Positions 22,701 through 35,322 are shown, counted from the first letter of the stretch. The stretch is DNA of 64,000 bases from Cymodocea nodosa (GCA_036874045.1 CM072338.1:15584501-15648500), one strand, 5' to 3'. Program-made: numbers and translations. Notes: generated by a model from the sequence alone, not told the origin.

Positions 22701-25700
22701 AAATCTAGAGTTGTAGTTTTTTCATGCTAGGTTTAATGTAGCATAGTTGTTAAGGTGGGTGCCTAGGCTCCTAGACATTTTCTAGGCAATGCTTAGGCAC
22801 ATCTAACACCTTATAGGACTTAATTCGATCTTTGTTGGATCTAGTTTGGGATGGAAGAAAGATACAACACTATATAAGATCTTTTTTAAGGTTTTCTAAC
22901 AAAGGTCTTTTTTATTTTAGTATTATTTGTAAATTGGTTCTCTTTTTTGTTATTGTGTATTGTTTATCGCAAGTTAATTTAGAAGTTGCAACTTTTTAAC
23001 ATCATATTGTTGGGTTTGTTTAAACATTTTTTATAAGTTAATTTACACTATATATTTATCATTTTTTAATTATTGTTATACATAAAAAATATATATAAAC
23101 AAATTATACATATATGTATTTTAAAATAAAAAATAAATGTTAATATGGGTGCCTTAGTGCCCATGGCTATTGTATGGGTGCTTTGGCACCTTAATAACCT
23201 TTGAAGGTACTCCCCTCAAACATGTAGCCCCACCTGTTTAACTCCAATGAAGCCAAAAGTTGCAGAATGGAGATTTCTGTCTTGGCATGATTGACAGGAT
23301 TGGCAGGACGAAGAATAAGTACCTGTGTTTTAACTTTTTAAGTACACATTTCTCTAAAATCTATTTTGAATAGCATTCCAGTATTTCACATATGTGCTTC
23401 AGACTGTCATTAGGTGCTCCACAAGCTATTGAATGAAAATGTAGGTTCTGGTTTATGGTGGGATGGGGGATGTATGTCTCCAAGCACTAAGGGTCTTCAT
23501 TTAATTGATTGGTAGGAGGTTTCTAAGCCATTGAAGCAATGCACTCTGTGTATCAGATTATTGAAAAACCCCAATATGTTTTACCAAGGAAATGGTGTGG
23601 GTACCTTGGCAATGATAATTTTGTGTGGATCAATATTGTTTACAAGTAGGTGACTAACTGCTATAGCTTAGTTAGTCACCTAGGAATGTACCATTTCTAG
23701 CTTCTACCAAGGTTAAAATTCTAGTAAATGCAAAAATCACCATTATCAAAAAATATATTGTTTCCAAGTAGTATGGTTTGCCCATAAACAAATGCCAACA
23801 GATGCAGCCAAAAAGCCTTCTTTATAGGATGTCACTTCTGGAAGGATTTGTTAAATTTAAAATACCTTGTGGAGGAGAATATCTACCACCAGGTCAGCTG
23901 GTCAGATCAGGTTACGCAACTTCATTTGGGCATGATAAATGGAACAATTGGGGGTGGGGGTGGTGAGGGCTTTGTGGGGGGCTTTTCCAAAGATTTTGTT
24001 GTCACGGTTTGTTGTCTATGGGTTTCTTGGAATTCATTTGTACGATTGTAAGATTTTGGTTGGCCTGGTTGTCAATGTGATAACTATTATTATTATTATT
24101 CTCTCTATCTTTTTGTTTATGAGATTCTCTTCATATCAAATCTCTCTTGCTAAAAAGAATCTAATAAAATTTGGCTTTATTGAATAGGTAAACACAGAGA
24201 GGGCCATACGCCATGCAATTCAGGAGAGACTTCCTATAGTTGTTGTAATAAACAAGGTACTCTCTTTTCTGGCACTTCTTATAATTTTTATATTTATTTG
24301 ATTTACAAGAAAATTTCCTTCCACTTCTTCTCCACCCTGTTGTGTGTGTGATATCAATCATTGTTTTTAATGAATATGTAAGGTTGACAGGTTGATTACA
24401 GAGCTCAAACTACCTCCCAATGATGCATATTTCAAATTGCGACATACATTGGAAGCTATCAATGACCTAATATCTGCCTTCTCCACTTCAGCTGGAGGCA
24501 CACAGATTATTGACCCAGCTGCTGGTAATGTATGCTTTGCCGGTGCAAGTGCTGGATGGTCATTCACTTTGCAGTCATTTGCCAAGCTATACTCTAAACT
24601 GCATGGGGTCTCATTTGATCATTTAAAATTTGCATCCCGTCTATGGGGAGATTTGTACTATCACCCTGACACAAGGACTTTTAGAAAGAAACCTCACATA
24701 GCTGGAGGAGAAAGATCATTTATTCAGTTCATTCTTGAACCACTATACAAAATTTATAGTCAAGTAATTGGAGAGCATAAAAAGAGTGTAGAGACAACTC
24801 TGGACGAACTAGGTGTGACACTAAGCAATGCTGCTTACAGATTGAATGTCCGGCCTTTGTTGAGGTTGGCCTGTAGCTCTGTCTTTGGATCTGCTACTGG
24901 TTTCGTAGACATGCTTGTTGAACATATTCCTTCTGCCAAAGATGCAGCTCCAAGGAAGACAGAACACATATACACAGGGCCCCAAGATTCAATTGTTGCT
25001 GAGACTATGAGAGACTGTAATCCTTCTGGGCCCCTCATGGTTAATGTTACTAAGCTTTATCCTAAATCTGACTGCAGTGTGTTTGATGCATTTGGGCGTG
25101 TTTATGCTGGAACTATTCAGACTGGTCAGACTTTGCGTGTTCTAGGAGAAGGTTATTCTCCAGAAGATGAAGAAGATATGACTATAAAAGAAGTGACAAA
25201 GCTTTGGGTTTATCAAGCCCGGTATCGTATTCCAATTAGTAAGGCACCAGCTGGTTCTTGGGTTCTTATTGAAGGTGTTGATGCTTCAATTATGAAAACT
25301 GCAACACTGTGCCCTTTAGATATGGATGAGGATGTCTACATCTTTCGACCCCTTCGTTTTAATACCTTGTCTGTTGTGAAGACAGCCACAGAGCCATTAA
25401 ACCCCAGTGAGCTACCCAAGATGGTGGAGGGCCTTCGAAAAATTAGCAAAAGCTATCCTCTAGCGATTACCAAAGTTGAGGAGTCAGGGGAACACACAAT
25501 TCTGGGCACAGGAGAGATTTACCTGGATTCTATCATGAAAGATCTTAGAGAACTTTATTCAGAAGTTGAAGTCAAAGTATGTCATCATGTTCTTTGCACA
25601 ATCTATTATTTCTTCTATATAAACATTTTGGGTTTTAGTTATACATTGAATCTCTTGTGTTTATTTTTTTATTATGGTAGGTTGCAGATCCTGTGGTTTC

Positions 25701-27692
25701 CTTCTGTGAAACAGTAGTTGAGTCTTCCTCAATGAGATGCTATGCTGAAACGCCAAATAAAAAGAATAAGATCACCATGGTAAGAAAAGAATGTGTGATG
25801 TGTTGTTGCTGTTCTAGGTTTCTTGCCATTAATTTCAAAGTTTGTAATATTAGGGCATCAAGCTCATTTAGCCACAATGCTAAATGGTTGGATAATAAGT
25901 GGTTCTTATTTTAATTGCCAGCTTGCAGAACCCTTGGAGAGAGGCTTGGCAGAGGATATTGAGAATGGCGTTGTCAGTATTGACTGGCCACGAAGAAGAA
26001 TAGGTGATTTTTTCCAGCAGAGTTATGAATGGGATTTGTTGGCAGCACGATCTATATGGGCCTTTGGGCCTGACAAACAGGTATGGTCTATTTATTATTC
26101 TTTGATTGTAAAAAAATTTCAAGGAATATGCAATCCCACTGACTTTTTACATGGTCGTTTTGAAGTTTAACATTCATAGAAATTCTGTATTGAGGAAGGA
26201 CAGTCATGGGAACTTTTCTTGAATGACCATTTTACCTGCTGAGGAAGGGGAAAGGGAGGAAGGGTCACATATGTAAATGACATTTCTTCTGTGTTTGAGA
26301 GAGAGAGAGAGAGAGAGAGAAACTTATGGTTTCAAATATATCATGTTGAGTCCTAGAGATCTCTACTCCTATCTTGAGAAAAGCTTCTAATTTCTGAAGC
26401 AAATCACAGTAATCATTCGGTCTTTACTTTAAATCTCTAATCAAGATTCATGCTTGAGAGATTATTGCCTGTAAACAGATATTATATTGTATCAAATACT
26501 TCCATCTTCAAAGTAAAAATCACTCCATATTAAAAAAATGTTATCCTTGCATATCAGGGGAGCATAGTGAAAAATAGCATTGTTCAAAAATTTACATGTC
26601 AATGTCATATAATCAGCCTAATAGTTCGTTTTTGTTTTTCATCTGGTTGCAGGGTCCTAACATATTACTAGATGATTCTCTCCCAACTGATGTTGACAAA
26701 GTCTTACTGAATTCTGTGAAGGATTCCATTGTTCAGGGGTAAGTTGACTTGGATTTGTTATGCTTATATGGTTACCGCTTTATGCAGTTTCCTGGTATTT
26801 TTGGAGGTTATAAATTTGATAATTACCATGAACAGATTCCAATGGGGTGCGAGAGAGGGCCCCCTTTGTGACGAGCCTATTCGGAACGTGAAGTTCAAAA
26901 TTATAGACGCAACAATTGCTCCTGAACCTTTACATCGTGGTGGAGGTCAGATTATTCCAACTGCTCGACGTGTGGCTTATTCAGCTTTTCTGATGGCTAC
27001 CCCACGTTTAATGGAGCCTGTTTACTATGTAGAGGTAACATTCTCTAATTGTTATACAAAAATTATGGCTCTTGTGTTATCCCATTTTAGTGCTATAAGT
27101 CTACCATCTATGCCGTTTCAGATTCAAACTCCAATTGATTGTGTTTCTGCAATCTACACTGTATTATCTCGTCGGCGGGGTCATGTTACTGCGGATGTTC
27201 CACAACCTGGTACCCCTGCATATATTGTTAAGGTATGCACCTCTTGTCACATCAAACAACTATCATAAAATGTTCATTGAGCCATCTCTTACATATCAAC
27301 AACAATTGTTGCATTCCAGGCATTCCTACCAGTGATAGAATCTTTTGGCTTTGAGACTGACTTGAGATACCACACGCAAGGACAGGCATTTTGCTTATCT
27401 GTCTTTGATCATTGGGCTATAGTTCCTGGTGATCCGCTTGACAAGAGCATTGTCCTCCGCCCACTTGAGCCCGCACCCATTCAGCATCTTGCGCGTGAGT
27501 TTATGGTGAAGACAAGACGTCGGAAGGTAAAACTAGCCACATTGCGTTATCTTTCTCCTTGCGATTCAATATGTAATTTTTTTTGTATTGCAGGGCATGA
27601 GTGAGGATGTGAGTATCAATAAATTCTTTGACGAGGCTATGATGATTGACCTAGCCCAGCAGGACGCAGAGCTTCATCAACAGATGATGTAG
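19758..27692 (+). CDS. CLO: U5 snRNP GTPase Snu114 / EFTUD2 homologue (CLOTHO-like)
   Basis: Ten exons join in frame to 999 residues: 19758-20534, 24188-24256, 24383-25576, 25681-25779, 25922-26080, 26653-26738, 26836-27034, 27122-27232, 27320-27526 and 27594-27692. The start is chosen at [16 protein letters not shown], the usual N-terminus of this family. An acidic N-terminal region is followed by an EF-2-like GTPase with GHVHHGKT (157-164), DTPGH (227-231) and NKVD (281-284). EF-2-like domains follow ([17 protein letters not shown], then ALVEPVYYVE-type motifs), and the protein ends [14 protein letters not shown]. In spliceosomes the protein binds Prp8 and controls Brr2-dependent unwinding. 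Length matches the plant protein, which is slightly under 1000 residues. Exon 1 is strongly GC-rich while the later exons are AT-rich. Intron 1 is 3.65 kb and carries a LINE with a nested MITE. No disrupting mutation was seen. Confidence 0.96.
20535..22239. other. Snu114 intron 1, proximal part
   Basis: AT-rich intron sequence after the donor ATG|GTGAGG. No exon or clear repeat boundary is visible before the LINE fragment. Confidence 0.5.
22240..24060 (+). mobile_element. Degenerate LINE fragment in Snu114 intron 1, split by a MITE
   Basis: The reverse-transcriptase region reads [20 protein letters not shown] and [13 protein letters not shown], then [18 protein letters not shown], an FADD-like block near 22550, and GLRINFAKS near 22645. 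These match the plant LINE 'VNG...RGLRQGDPLSP.LF' and 'LF.SGL.IN..KS' motifs. Similarity resumes after 23199 with the downstream region (a [14 protein letters not shown] segment near 23440-23470). Stops are frequent. The 3' end is only approximate. Confidence 0.65.
22746..23198. mobile_element. MITE with GTTRTTAAGGTG termini nested in the LINE
   Basis: The left end GTTGTTAAGGTGGGTGCC and the right end GGCACCTTAATAAC are inverted copies of each other. The segments just inside both ends are rich in GGTGCC/GGCAC and TAGGC words. LINE sequence lies on both sides. The ends resemble plant hAT-type miniature elements. No target duplication is assigned. Confidence 0.55.
26081..26652. other. Snu114 intron 5 with a GA microsatellite
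   Basis: The 572 bp intron lies between CAG|GTATGG and GGTTGCAG|. It contains a (GA) run at 26297-26320. Nothing else is recognised. Confidence 0.8.
26297..26320. repeat. (GA)12 microsatellite
   Basis: Twelve GA dinucleotides in an intron of the Snu114 gene, so its length is probably polymorphic. Confidence 0.9.
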
Positions 27693-30098
27693 CTGAAAAG
27701 ATTTTCTCAGGGATCAGAACCATTCGGTGATTCACTCATTTCTCAACTATACCAACCGGGAGATTGTTTCTTTCTTCAACTCATTGATATTTATCCGGGA
27801 GTCACGTCAGATTCTTCATTGAATGCGTATGAAAACGTCAGCAGTAGGATAGGCCTCTGAGATTGCTGGTCCTCCTTTTATCATGTTTGACCACTGGTCC
27901 ATGAAAAATTCTGCTTCTTGGATGTATTTTGCTTTGGTAAGTTTTTCCTTACTTTCCATCGAAGGGATTTCTTGTCAACCATCTGTCATTGGAACTTCCC
28001 AAATTAAGGAGGTCAAGTGTGCTGCAATGGTAACGCGGGATCTTGGGTGGTGATATCTTTCATTATCTTTTTTACCGTGAGTTCAAACCTCTTAAAAATT
28101 AAGAGTGTTGGAAACACGTAGAGATTATCTTAACATTTCATTGCAGAAAAAAAAAGTGTATTGCTAGAGTGGTCATGCTTATTATATGTTGCAGATACTA
28201 CTAGATTAAACATGGACGCCTACATAAATTTTCAGCTTAATAGTGGATGCTCATTTAAAAATATGCATTTGAAATTATAATTCTTAAATTAATCAAAAAA
28301 AGACCTCAAATGTTTTCAAATAAAACCCTTTCTGCTGCTTGTGTGGACGGTATTGAATACCATGAAATGGTTAAATCCTTGGTAGTTGCCGAAGGACCGT
28401 GGAATCTGACGTCATTGCTTGTTAATTGACTTAATGTGTGAGTATAGAACGTTTAGCGACTGGATTTTGTAGTATCATAAATCTACCATTGATCGCTTAT
28501 TCGGTCGAGATTATGAATATTTGATTATAAGCAGAAGGCATGTTTTAAATCATGATCTCATAATTGAAGAAAAGATGTATTGTAAGTTTATAAAATTAGT
28601 AGTAACTGAAAGTTACCGTGTATGATCTTGCTCAATTTTTATCATAATTGGTATGTTAATGCTGTTTGCTTTAGATTACCGAGCGTGGAGGATTAGAGAT
28701 TGACCCTTACAGCATATGGTGGTCAATGTCCATCATCATATATCTTGGATATTGCATGGCCAACTTAGTCAAGCATTATTTCCTGTTTGACCTACAGATG
28801 TGTGCAATAGGTGCCACAATGATAGATATGAATGAATTGAACGTGATTTTTGAATTCATGGAAAAGGGTTGTGTTATATCAAGTCCTCTTAGAATTTTGA
28901 CCATCTAAGCAATGGAAAATGTGAATTTTCTACATATAGTCTCAATAGCACGGCACTGTTGCTTTGTTGTTAATAATTGGTGACCGATGGGAGTGTCATT
29001 TTTCCTTAGTGAGATAGGTTCTTGGCTTTCCATACTTTATTAACCTCTTCTCCGTCTTCTTGTTTATAACATTGAACTGCTTCTACTGTATTATTTCCCT
29101 AAGTATCCGATAGATATAGAGGGTATATGTGCTGACCCTCTTTCCAAAAAGGATGCATGACTTGTTCTTGTCTATTTTGGGACCCGAGGCATCAACAGAA
29201 AAACACTGCTAAGGGTACGAGCTAGTTGGGTTGTGGTTTTACTAAGAATAATAATTAACTCATCAAAAAAAGATAGTAGCACAGGTAATTGTTGTTTCAC
29301 CTCTCTTCATGCCTTTGTTCATAGAGATTTCCACTCATCTTTTAACTCCAGGGTGTTTATCTAGGCCCTCCACTGCAAGTAGAAAGATTATGTATGGGGT
29401 ATGAGGTTTGATTGGGTCATAGCCAGTTCCATCAATTGGCATCCTCTAAGAAATTGTGCACCATTATTCTTCATCAAGGAGATTGCAACATTTGGGAAGC
29501 CAATTTAGGGCAACCTCAAACAAGCATTGTCAAAAGCCTTGGTGAACAATAAGCCCATTCATACCATGGATAAGTTCTTCGGCCATGATTGTGTGCTTTG
29601 TATGGATATTCCTTCACTTGATGAAGGAATTTGATGTGGGTGAGATGACTTGGTTCAGTCATTTTTGGATGATTTTGTATGAGGCTTTGGTTGGAAATGT
29701 CTCTTAACTGGGTTATTTTTCGTTATGGTATAAGAACTATGAGAGAGCTATGGAAGTGGAAGAAGAAATTTTTTATGCTTATTCATTGGCATTGCCTTTT
29801 TTTTGTCTAATGCTTAGACACCAAGGAACCATAGGAACAAAGCAAAAGAAAGTGGATCTTCTTCAACCTGGTAGCCTAACAAGCTTATCAGAAGGCAAAT
29901 GTACCTTGCACCATTTAGCTAACTGTTTCTTCCAATGTTGATGGTATGCGGTTTAAATTTGAATCGAGCATCTTCATCTTGTATAAATTTTTATAAGATA
30001 ATAAAAGATTTGATCTTGAATCGAACATGTTTGCTAGAGGAGAAAGAAATCGGGAGAAGAGTTTACTGTATTAAATGCTCTCTCCCAAGGCTACCGGT
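27693..30098. other. Intergenic region between Snu114 and the NHL gene
   Basis: The first 200-300 bp are probably the Snu114 3' UTR. The rest is AT-rich. Short frames such as those near 28726-28908 and 29750-29941 lack recognisable domains. Some of it may be old retroelement sequence, but no boundary could be set. Confidence 0.4.
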
Positions 30099-30854
30099 TC
30101 ATGTCTTGCTCCGGCAGCTCCTGCCGATGAGAACGCCGCTCGGGGGTCTGGTGAGCTCCAGCGAGCATCTCCCGTACAACCAATACCAGTAATGTATAAA
30201 TCCAAGGCTGGCCCTCACCCTGAAGTTGCCCCTGACGTTATACCTCACGCTGTTGTTCTTCACCTCCATCTGCAGCTCCGACGACAGCTCCGGCGGGAGG
30301 TACACCTCGCTAGACAGCATGTGCACGGCCTCCAGCCTGCCCTCCCCCGTCCCCAGCGTGAAGGGCTTCAATGCCTGGGCGGAGACGAGGCGGTTGCGGA
30401 AGTAGAGCTCGAGGCCCACGTGGGCGAAGCCGACGTCCAGCTTGCGGTTGGGGTTGGTGAAGTTGGCGAGGAAGGTGAAGTCGGCGTTGAGGAAGAGGGG
30501 GGTGTCGAGGTAGACGCTGTTGAGGGTGGCGCCGGAGATGTCGAAGCCGGGGTGCTTGGGTTTGATGACGAGGAAGACGACGAGGGTAAGGATGCCAGCG
30601 AGGATGAGGAGGATGCTGAAGACGACGCAAAGGGCGGCGCACAGCCAGACAAGTGGGTTGGTGCGCCGGTGACGGCGGAGGAGGACGAGCGGGTTCTTTC
30701 TTGGGGCGGGCTCCGGCTGCTGCCATTGGTGTGGGAGGCCGTCGAATTGCTTGGTTTGGCTCATGTGATTCGGAGGGGGAGGGAGGTGGAGGTGGAGGTG
30801 GCCGCGGTGCGGTGGTGGCCCGTGGTGGCTTTGGTGGACGGCGGTGGATGGCAT
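30099..30854 (-). CDS. NDR1/HIN1-like (NHL) LEA-2 domain membrane protein
   Basis: A single exon of 251 codons plus stop. The start is placed at MPSTAVHQSHHGPPPHRGH; an in-frame Met 32 codons upstream is less likely because it precedes a pyrimidine-rich leader. Residues 1-80 are rich in Pro and His. A basic stretch (RKNPLVLLRRHRRTNPLVW) precedes one membrane segment (VVFSILLILAGILTLVVFLV). The LEA-2 domain follows, with ADFTFLANFTNPNRKLDVGF and YFRNRLVSAQALKPF, and the protein ends in a PPSGVLI motif typical of the family. NHL proteins are plasma-membrane-anchored plant proteins, many linked to defence or stress. The exact role of this one is unknown. The gene is GC-rich and is divergent from the GH17 gene 0.9 kb away. 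Confidence 0.9.
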   Translation of the reverse strand: MPSTAVHQSHHGPPPHRGHLHLHLPPPPNHMSQTKQFDGLPHQWQQPEPAPRKNPLVLLRRHRRTNPLVWLCAALCVVFSILLILAGILTLVVFLVIKPKHPGFDISGATLNSVYLDTPLFLNADFTFLANFTNPNRKLDVGFAHVGLELYFRNRLVSAQALKPFTLGTGEGRLEAVHMLSSEVYLPPELSSELQMEVKNNSVRYNVRGNFRVRASLGFIHYWYWLYGRCSLELTRPPSGVLIGRSCRSKT

Positions 30855-30864
30855 CTTCGGCGAA

Positions 30865-30900
30865 GTGTGAAGAAAGTAAGAAAGAAAGAAAGAAAGAAGA
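30865..30900 (-). repeat. TTTC/CTTT pyrimidine tract in the NHL leader
   Basis: On the NHL sense strand this is a run of CTTT units ending about 15 bp upstream of the chosen start codon. Pyrimidine tracts of this kind are common in plant 5' UTRs. Confidence 0.6.
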
Positions 30901-31741
30901 GCAGAGGGGGAGCCTCTGTGACATATGGTGGGTGCCCTTCTTCCTTTCAATCTTTTTTTTCTTCCTCAGCGGCATACCTTTCAGATTTTGTATTTACAAA
31001 TCACGCATATTTATACTTAACGGTTAAGTAAAGATTGATCCTAATCATTCATTGTTAATATCCATACCTACTTAGATGACATGGTCACCAGCATTTCTCA
31101 TTTTCTATTATAAAAATCAAGTATTTTGTGAACTTTCATGCTTAAATTTGTAAACAAAAACATGATAAAGAAACTCTTCTGCTACCAACATGCATGTGTC
31201 TTCAAACATATAATTTCAAATGAGTAGAGCAGACTTAAAAAAAAAAAAAACCTCTTTCTCTTCTCATAAATCATGTTATGATAAACATTTTCTTTTAACA
31301 TAATCTTTTGTATGATAAATTTTAAATTATAAAATAAATATCTGTAATATTTTTTATTATAAATCTGATGAAAAATTGTATGTTCAAATTACAAATACCT
31401 AATTTAACTAATAAAAGAGTTAACATCTAACTGTCAAATTTTAACTAATAACTGTTAACACCTTTAGGTATTTGAAAAAAAAGAAAAAGATTGAAGTGGA
31501 AAAATAGATCCGTTCGATTGTTGGTGGTGGCAGAAAAAATACAAGTGACGTGACGGGGACATGCCGCTTTACCATCTCATCTACTTGTAGAACCAACCAC
31601 TACTTTATGCTTAACCCCATGCTCCAAGCCTCCAACCACCGCATCTCCTGCCCTCCTTCTTCCGCCGCCATCCTTGCCGACACCACACCGGAGTAGCATG
31701 CATGGCCTCCTCTAGATCTCAGTGGTAAGCGGTGGCAGAGA
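30901..31741. promoter_or_regulatory. Divergent intergenic region between the NHL and GH17 genes
   Basis: An AT-rich core (about 31080-31480) is flanked by more GC-rich leaders. It must hold both promoters because the two genes point away from each other. No specific element can be named with confidence. Confidence 0.5.
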
Positions 31742-33298
31742 ATGGAGGCGACCCTTTTCAGATTGGTCCTCCTGTATTGTGTGCTCTTCCCGTTTTATGG
31801 GCTCCGAGTGGAGTCCGCCGTCGCTGTGAACTGGGGCACCCTGTCCACCCACAGGTTGCCTCCGCCTGTGGTGGTGGATCTTCTGCAGGAGAATAGGATC
31901 GGGAAGGTGAAGCTCTTTGATTCGGACCCTTCGGTGCTCGGGTCCTTGATGGGTAGCGGCATTCAGGTGATGGTGGCCGTGCCGAACGAGCTGTTGGCAG
32001 CTCTTGGCGCCTCCGTTGCTGCCTCTGATATGTGGGTCAAGCGGAACATCTCCAGGTTCGCTGTTAAGGGCGGCGTTGATATCAGGTACTGGCTTGGTTG
32101 TACTCCTTGTTAAGGGTCTGCTGGTAGGTAGATCTGCATTCTACCTTGTTGATCATGTTTGACTTTGGAATCGATCATCGTCGTCAGGTACATAGCTGTT
32201 GGGAACGAGCCATTTCTAACAAGCTACCAAGGAAGGTATCAATCACTTGTTCTGCCTGCGATGATGAACATCCAGCAATCGCTAACAAAAGCCAATCTTG
32301 CAAATTACATTAAGCTAGTGGTTCCTTGCAACGCAGATGCCTACGAATCCTCTGTCCCATCTCAAGGATCCTTCAGATCTGATCTGACCCAGATAATGAC
32401 CCAGCTTGTTTCCTTCCTTAGCTCAAATGGGTCGCCTTTCGTCGTCAACATCTACCCATTTCTCAGCCTCTACCAGAACTCAGATTTCCCGCAGGACTAC
32501 GCGTTCTTCGGGGGCACTTCTCACCCCCTTGTCGATGGACAGAATGTATACTACAATGCGTTCGATGGGAACTACGACACCTTGGTCGCTGCTCTGAACA
32601 GGATTGGGTACGGGCAGATGCCCATCGTCATAGGTGAGGTGGGTTGGCCGACCGACGGAGCAGAGCCAGCCAACCTCACAGCCGCCAGAGCCTTCAACCA
32701 AGGTCTGATAAACCACGTCCTCAGCAACAAAGGCACTCCACTGAGACCAGGCATCCCACCGATGGACGTGTATCTGTTCGGCCTGTTCGACGAGAAGCAG
32801 AAGAGCACGCTCCCGGGCAACTTCGAGCGTCACTGGGGGATCTTCTCCTTCGACGGGCAGGCCAAGTATCCTCTGGACCTTGGCCATGGGAACCACAAGC
32901 TGAAGAATGCCAGGGACGTCAGTTACCTGCCCCCCAGGTGGTGCGTTGCCCATCCGTCCGGGGACCTCTCGCGTGCTGCCAACCACGTGAAGATCGCCTG
33001 CGACTCTGCCGACTGCACCGCTCTGCTCCACGGAGGGTCGTGCAATTCCATTGGAGGGAAGGGAAACATCTCTTACGCCTTCAACAGCTACTATCAACTT
33101 AGCAGGCAGAACTCTCGGAGCTGTGATTTTGATGGGTTGGGCATGATTACCTTTCTCGATCCTTCCATCGCTGACTGTCGCTTCCTGGTTGGGATCAGTG
33201 AGGCTGGTTCGGCCAACCATGGATGGAGGACCATCGCCACCCTTAACTTTGTGCTTTTGTGGGTCTTATTCCTGCTGGGGGACTTGGGATCTCTGTAA
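31742..33298 (+). CDS. GPI-type endo-1,3-beta-glucanase, GH17 with C-terminal CBM43 (X8)
   Basis: Two exons, 31742-32085 and 32188-33298, give 484 residues. A signal peptide (about 1-26, LFRLVLLYCVLFPFYGL) leads into the GH17 barrel, which begins VAVNWGTLSTHRLPP. The likely acid/base is E122 in VGNEP and the nucleophile E265 in IGEVGWPTDG. Residues about 366-450 form a CBM43/X8 module with the expected cysteines (RWCVAHPSGD, DSADCTALLHGGSC, NISYAFNSYYQ, SCDFDGLGM, ADCRF). A hydrophobic tail (TLNFVLLWVLFLLGDL) suits a GPI-anchor signal. Such enzymes hydrolyse callose at the cell surface, for example around plasmodesmata. The domain set resembles the Arabidopsis 'glucan endo-1,3-beta-glucosidase 5/6' group. 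The gene looks intact. Confidence 0.94.
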
Positions 33299-35079
33299 CA
33301 AGGACACCACCATACCATATTACTTGTTATATGAAGTTTTCAAACTTGGTTACCACATTGCCCATATACGAAGTCCATAAAGATTTTGATCATCTCCTCA
33401 ATGATTTAAATTTGCACCAATCAGTACAGGTTTGGGGTCTTCTCCACTTTCTAAGCTGATTTGCTCTGCGACCCGACCTCCTCACAAGCCTTGATCTTTT
33501 CATCATGCTTCACCATTAGATTCTTCATCAGGTCCTTATCATCCTATTTTACATGGATTTTTTTTTAATAAGCACGGTCACCAAATAGATTAAAACTCCT
33601 CTGTTAGAAAGATTTCATATCAACATTTGATGCCTCTGTTGAAAATGATCCTCTGAATATTGACATTCAGATACTCCTGTAGGCCACACAACTTTTGAAG
33701 ATTGTGGCTCCATAAAGGAATTCAAGAGTTTTATTTATAGAAAGAATTTGCAGAGTCCTGAAAACCTTTGTGTAGCATTTTGAGTTTGTTCACAAAAGTG
33801 ATGTTCTTTTCATGAGTGGGGTGCTTTCCAGAGTCACCATAGAATGCTATTTTCTAGGATATGCTTCACTAGCTAATTCCGTTGGATCTGCGTGCCCTCC
33901 ATTGTCTGTCTTCTAACTAGTGTGATTTTTCTTCTTGCTCCTAGGATTCACAGAAAAAGGTAGCTAAATCAGACTTTAACCACCAAAGTGTAAATATATG
34001 ACAATAGGCATACTAAACATTCAAATTCGATCTAAATTCAAAATTCCACAACTTGGCACAGTATACATATTACAGATCAAAAGATAAAGCAAACAGTGGA
34101 AGATGTTGTGAGTTATTACAATGTAATGGAAGGAATCGTAGATCCTTTAAGCATCTAACTATATTTACGTTATACAAAGTCATCTCCAAAACATGATATA
34201 AACATGAACACAATAGATAGCCCAAGTCTATCAGCCCTTTTTTTCCCTTATTCCAAATTATTCATTACAATCTTCTACCCATAAACTGCCTATGTCATTA
34301 ACCAGTTTTACATTAATTCAAACATCTTAACTGCAACAATTTATAGCCATGGCCCTATTCTGATGGCTTGTGCAAAAGTTTGTCGCAAGATTATTGAAGT
34401 TACAACTCATGCATTTTTCACCACTTCACTTTTTAAAACCCTAGACTAACTTACCTCCTTCCAAGTCTATACCACAAAACAAGTAAATAAGAACTTAGTA
34501 CTTTTAACTTTATTCATCATCGCTTCCTAATTAAATCATTTAATCCCTCTCAATACCAAACCCTATGCTCACTATAAACCTTTCCATTGGAGTCCATTTA
34601 CTTCTCATTCCAAAACCCTTCACTCTCAATCTATCATCATACAAGACATTTCTATTTCCTTGAACAGCAATAATTTTGGTCAAACACAAGAAGGTACAGT
34701 TACAGGTATTTTCTTCTATTCTTCTATCTATGATCTTTACGTATATTTACCTACCTCACTAGTTCAGCTTTCTTTTTCTCAGCCTCCTTGTCTCAGGTAG
34801 CCCTTGCAGCTCCTCCCTAGCTTCCCTCTACAAGCACTCCTCAACTGAACACTTGGGAGGCTTGGCCTAATGAGAATCCCCCTTCTTCTCGTCCTTTCCT
34901 TATAAATTGTAGAGTATGGAACCCTCAAATAACTCGGAAAAGGGCTGAGGAAGAAGATAGGAAGAGGATAAGTGTGCTCTCCCCACAGAATAACTTAACC
35001 TTCTGGGTTTGATCAACAAGTCTACTTTACACTAGCACAGTCTACAAAGGTCAGAATCATAGTTGAAGACTTTAAGAAT
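33299..35079. other. Intergenic sequence downstream of the GH17 gene
   Basis: About 200 bp of probable 3' UTR is followed by AT-rich sequence with no recognisable gene or bounded repeat. Confidence 0.4.
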
Positions 35080-35322
35080 GAAATTAATTACAATATTTGG
35101 TAATCAAATATAAATTAATTATAAAATTATATAAAAATTAATTTTAGCATTTAAGCTCATGTAATCAATTGAGTGATATCTCAAAGAACTAATTAAGTTT
35201 GCTACAAGCATATTTCAAACCTTATAATCATAAAAATTCAAATATTGCAATCTAATTTAAAAATGTAACTCGATTTCATTGCATTAAATATGAATTATAG
35301 GCGACCAAATAGATCCTAAGGA
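35080..35322 (-). mobile_element. AT-rich MITE, copy 1
   Basis: Read on the minus strand it begins TAGGATCTATTTGGTCG and contains CAATATTTGAATTTTTATG and ATTATAAGGTTTGAAAT. It parallels 47963-48230, which begins GACCCTATTTGGTTG and has CAATATTTGTGGTTTTAA and ATTATAAGCTTTGAAAT. The distal ends also correspond (CCAAATATTGTAATTAATTT against TCAAACATTGTAATTTAAT). Limits are approximate. Confidence 0.5.

Noticed and set aside
30075-31031. 318-codon + strand open frame
   Set aside because: Antisense to the NHL gene in GC-rich sequence. Low-complexity Val/Glu/Gly composition and no domain.
32480-33220. 246-codon minus-strand open frame
   Set aside because: Antisense shadow of the GH17/CBM43 coding exon.
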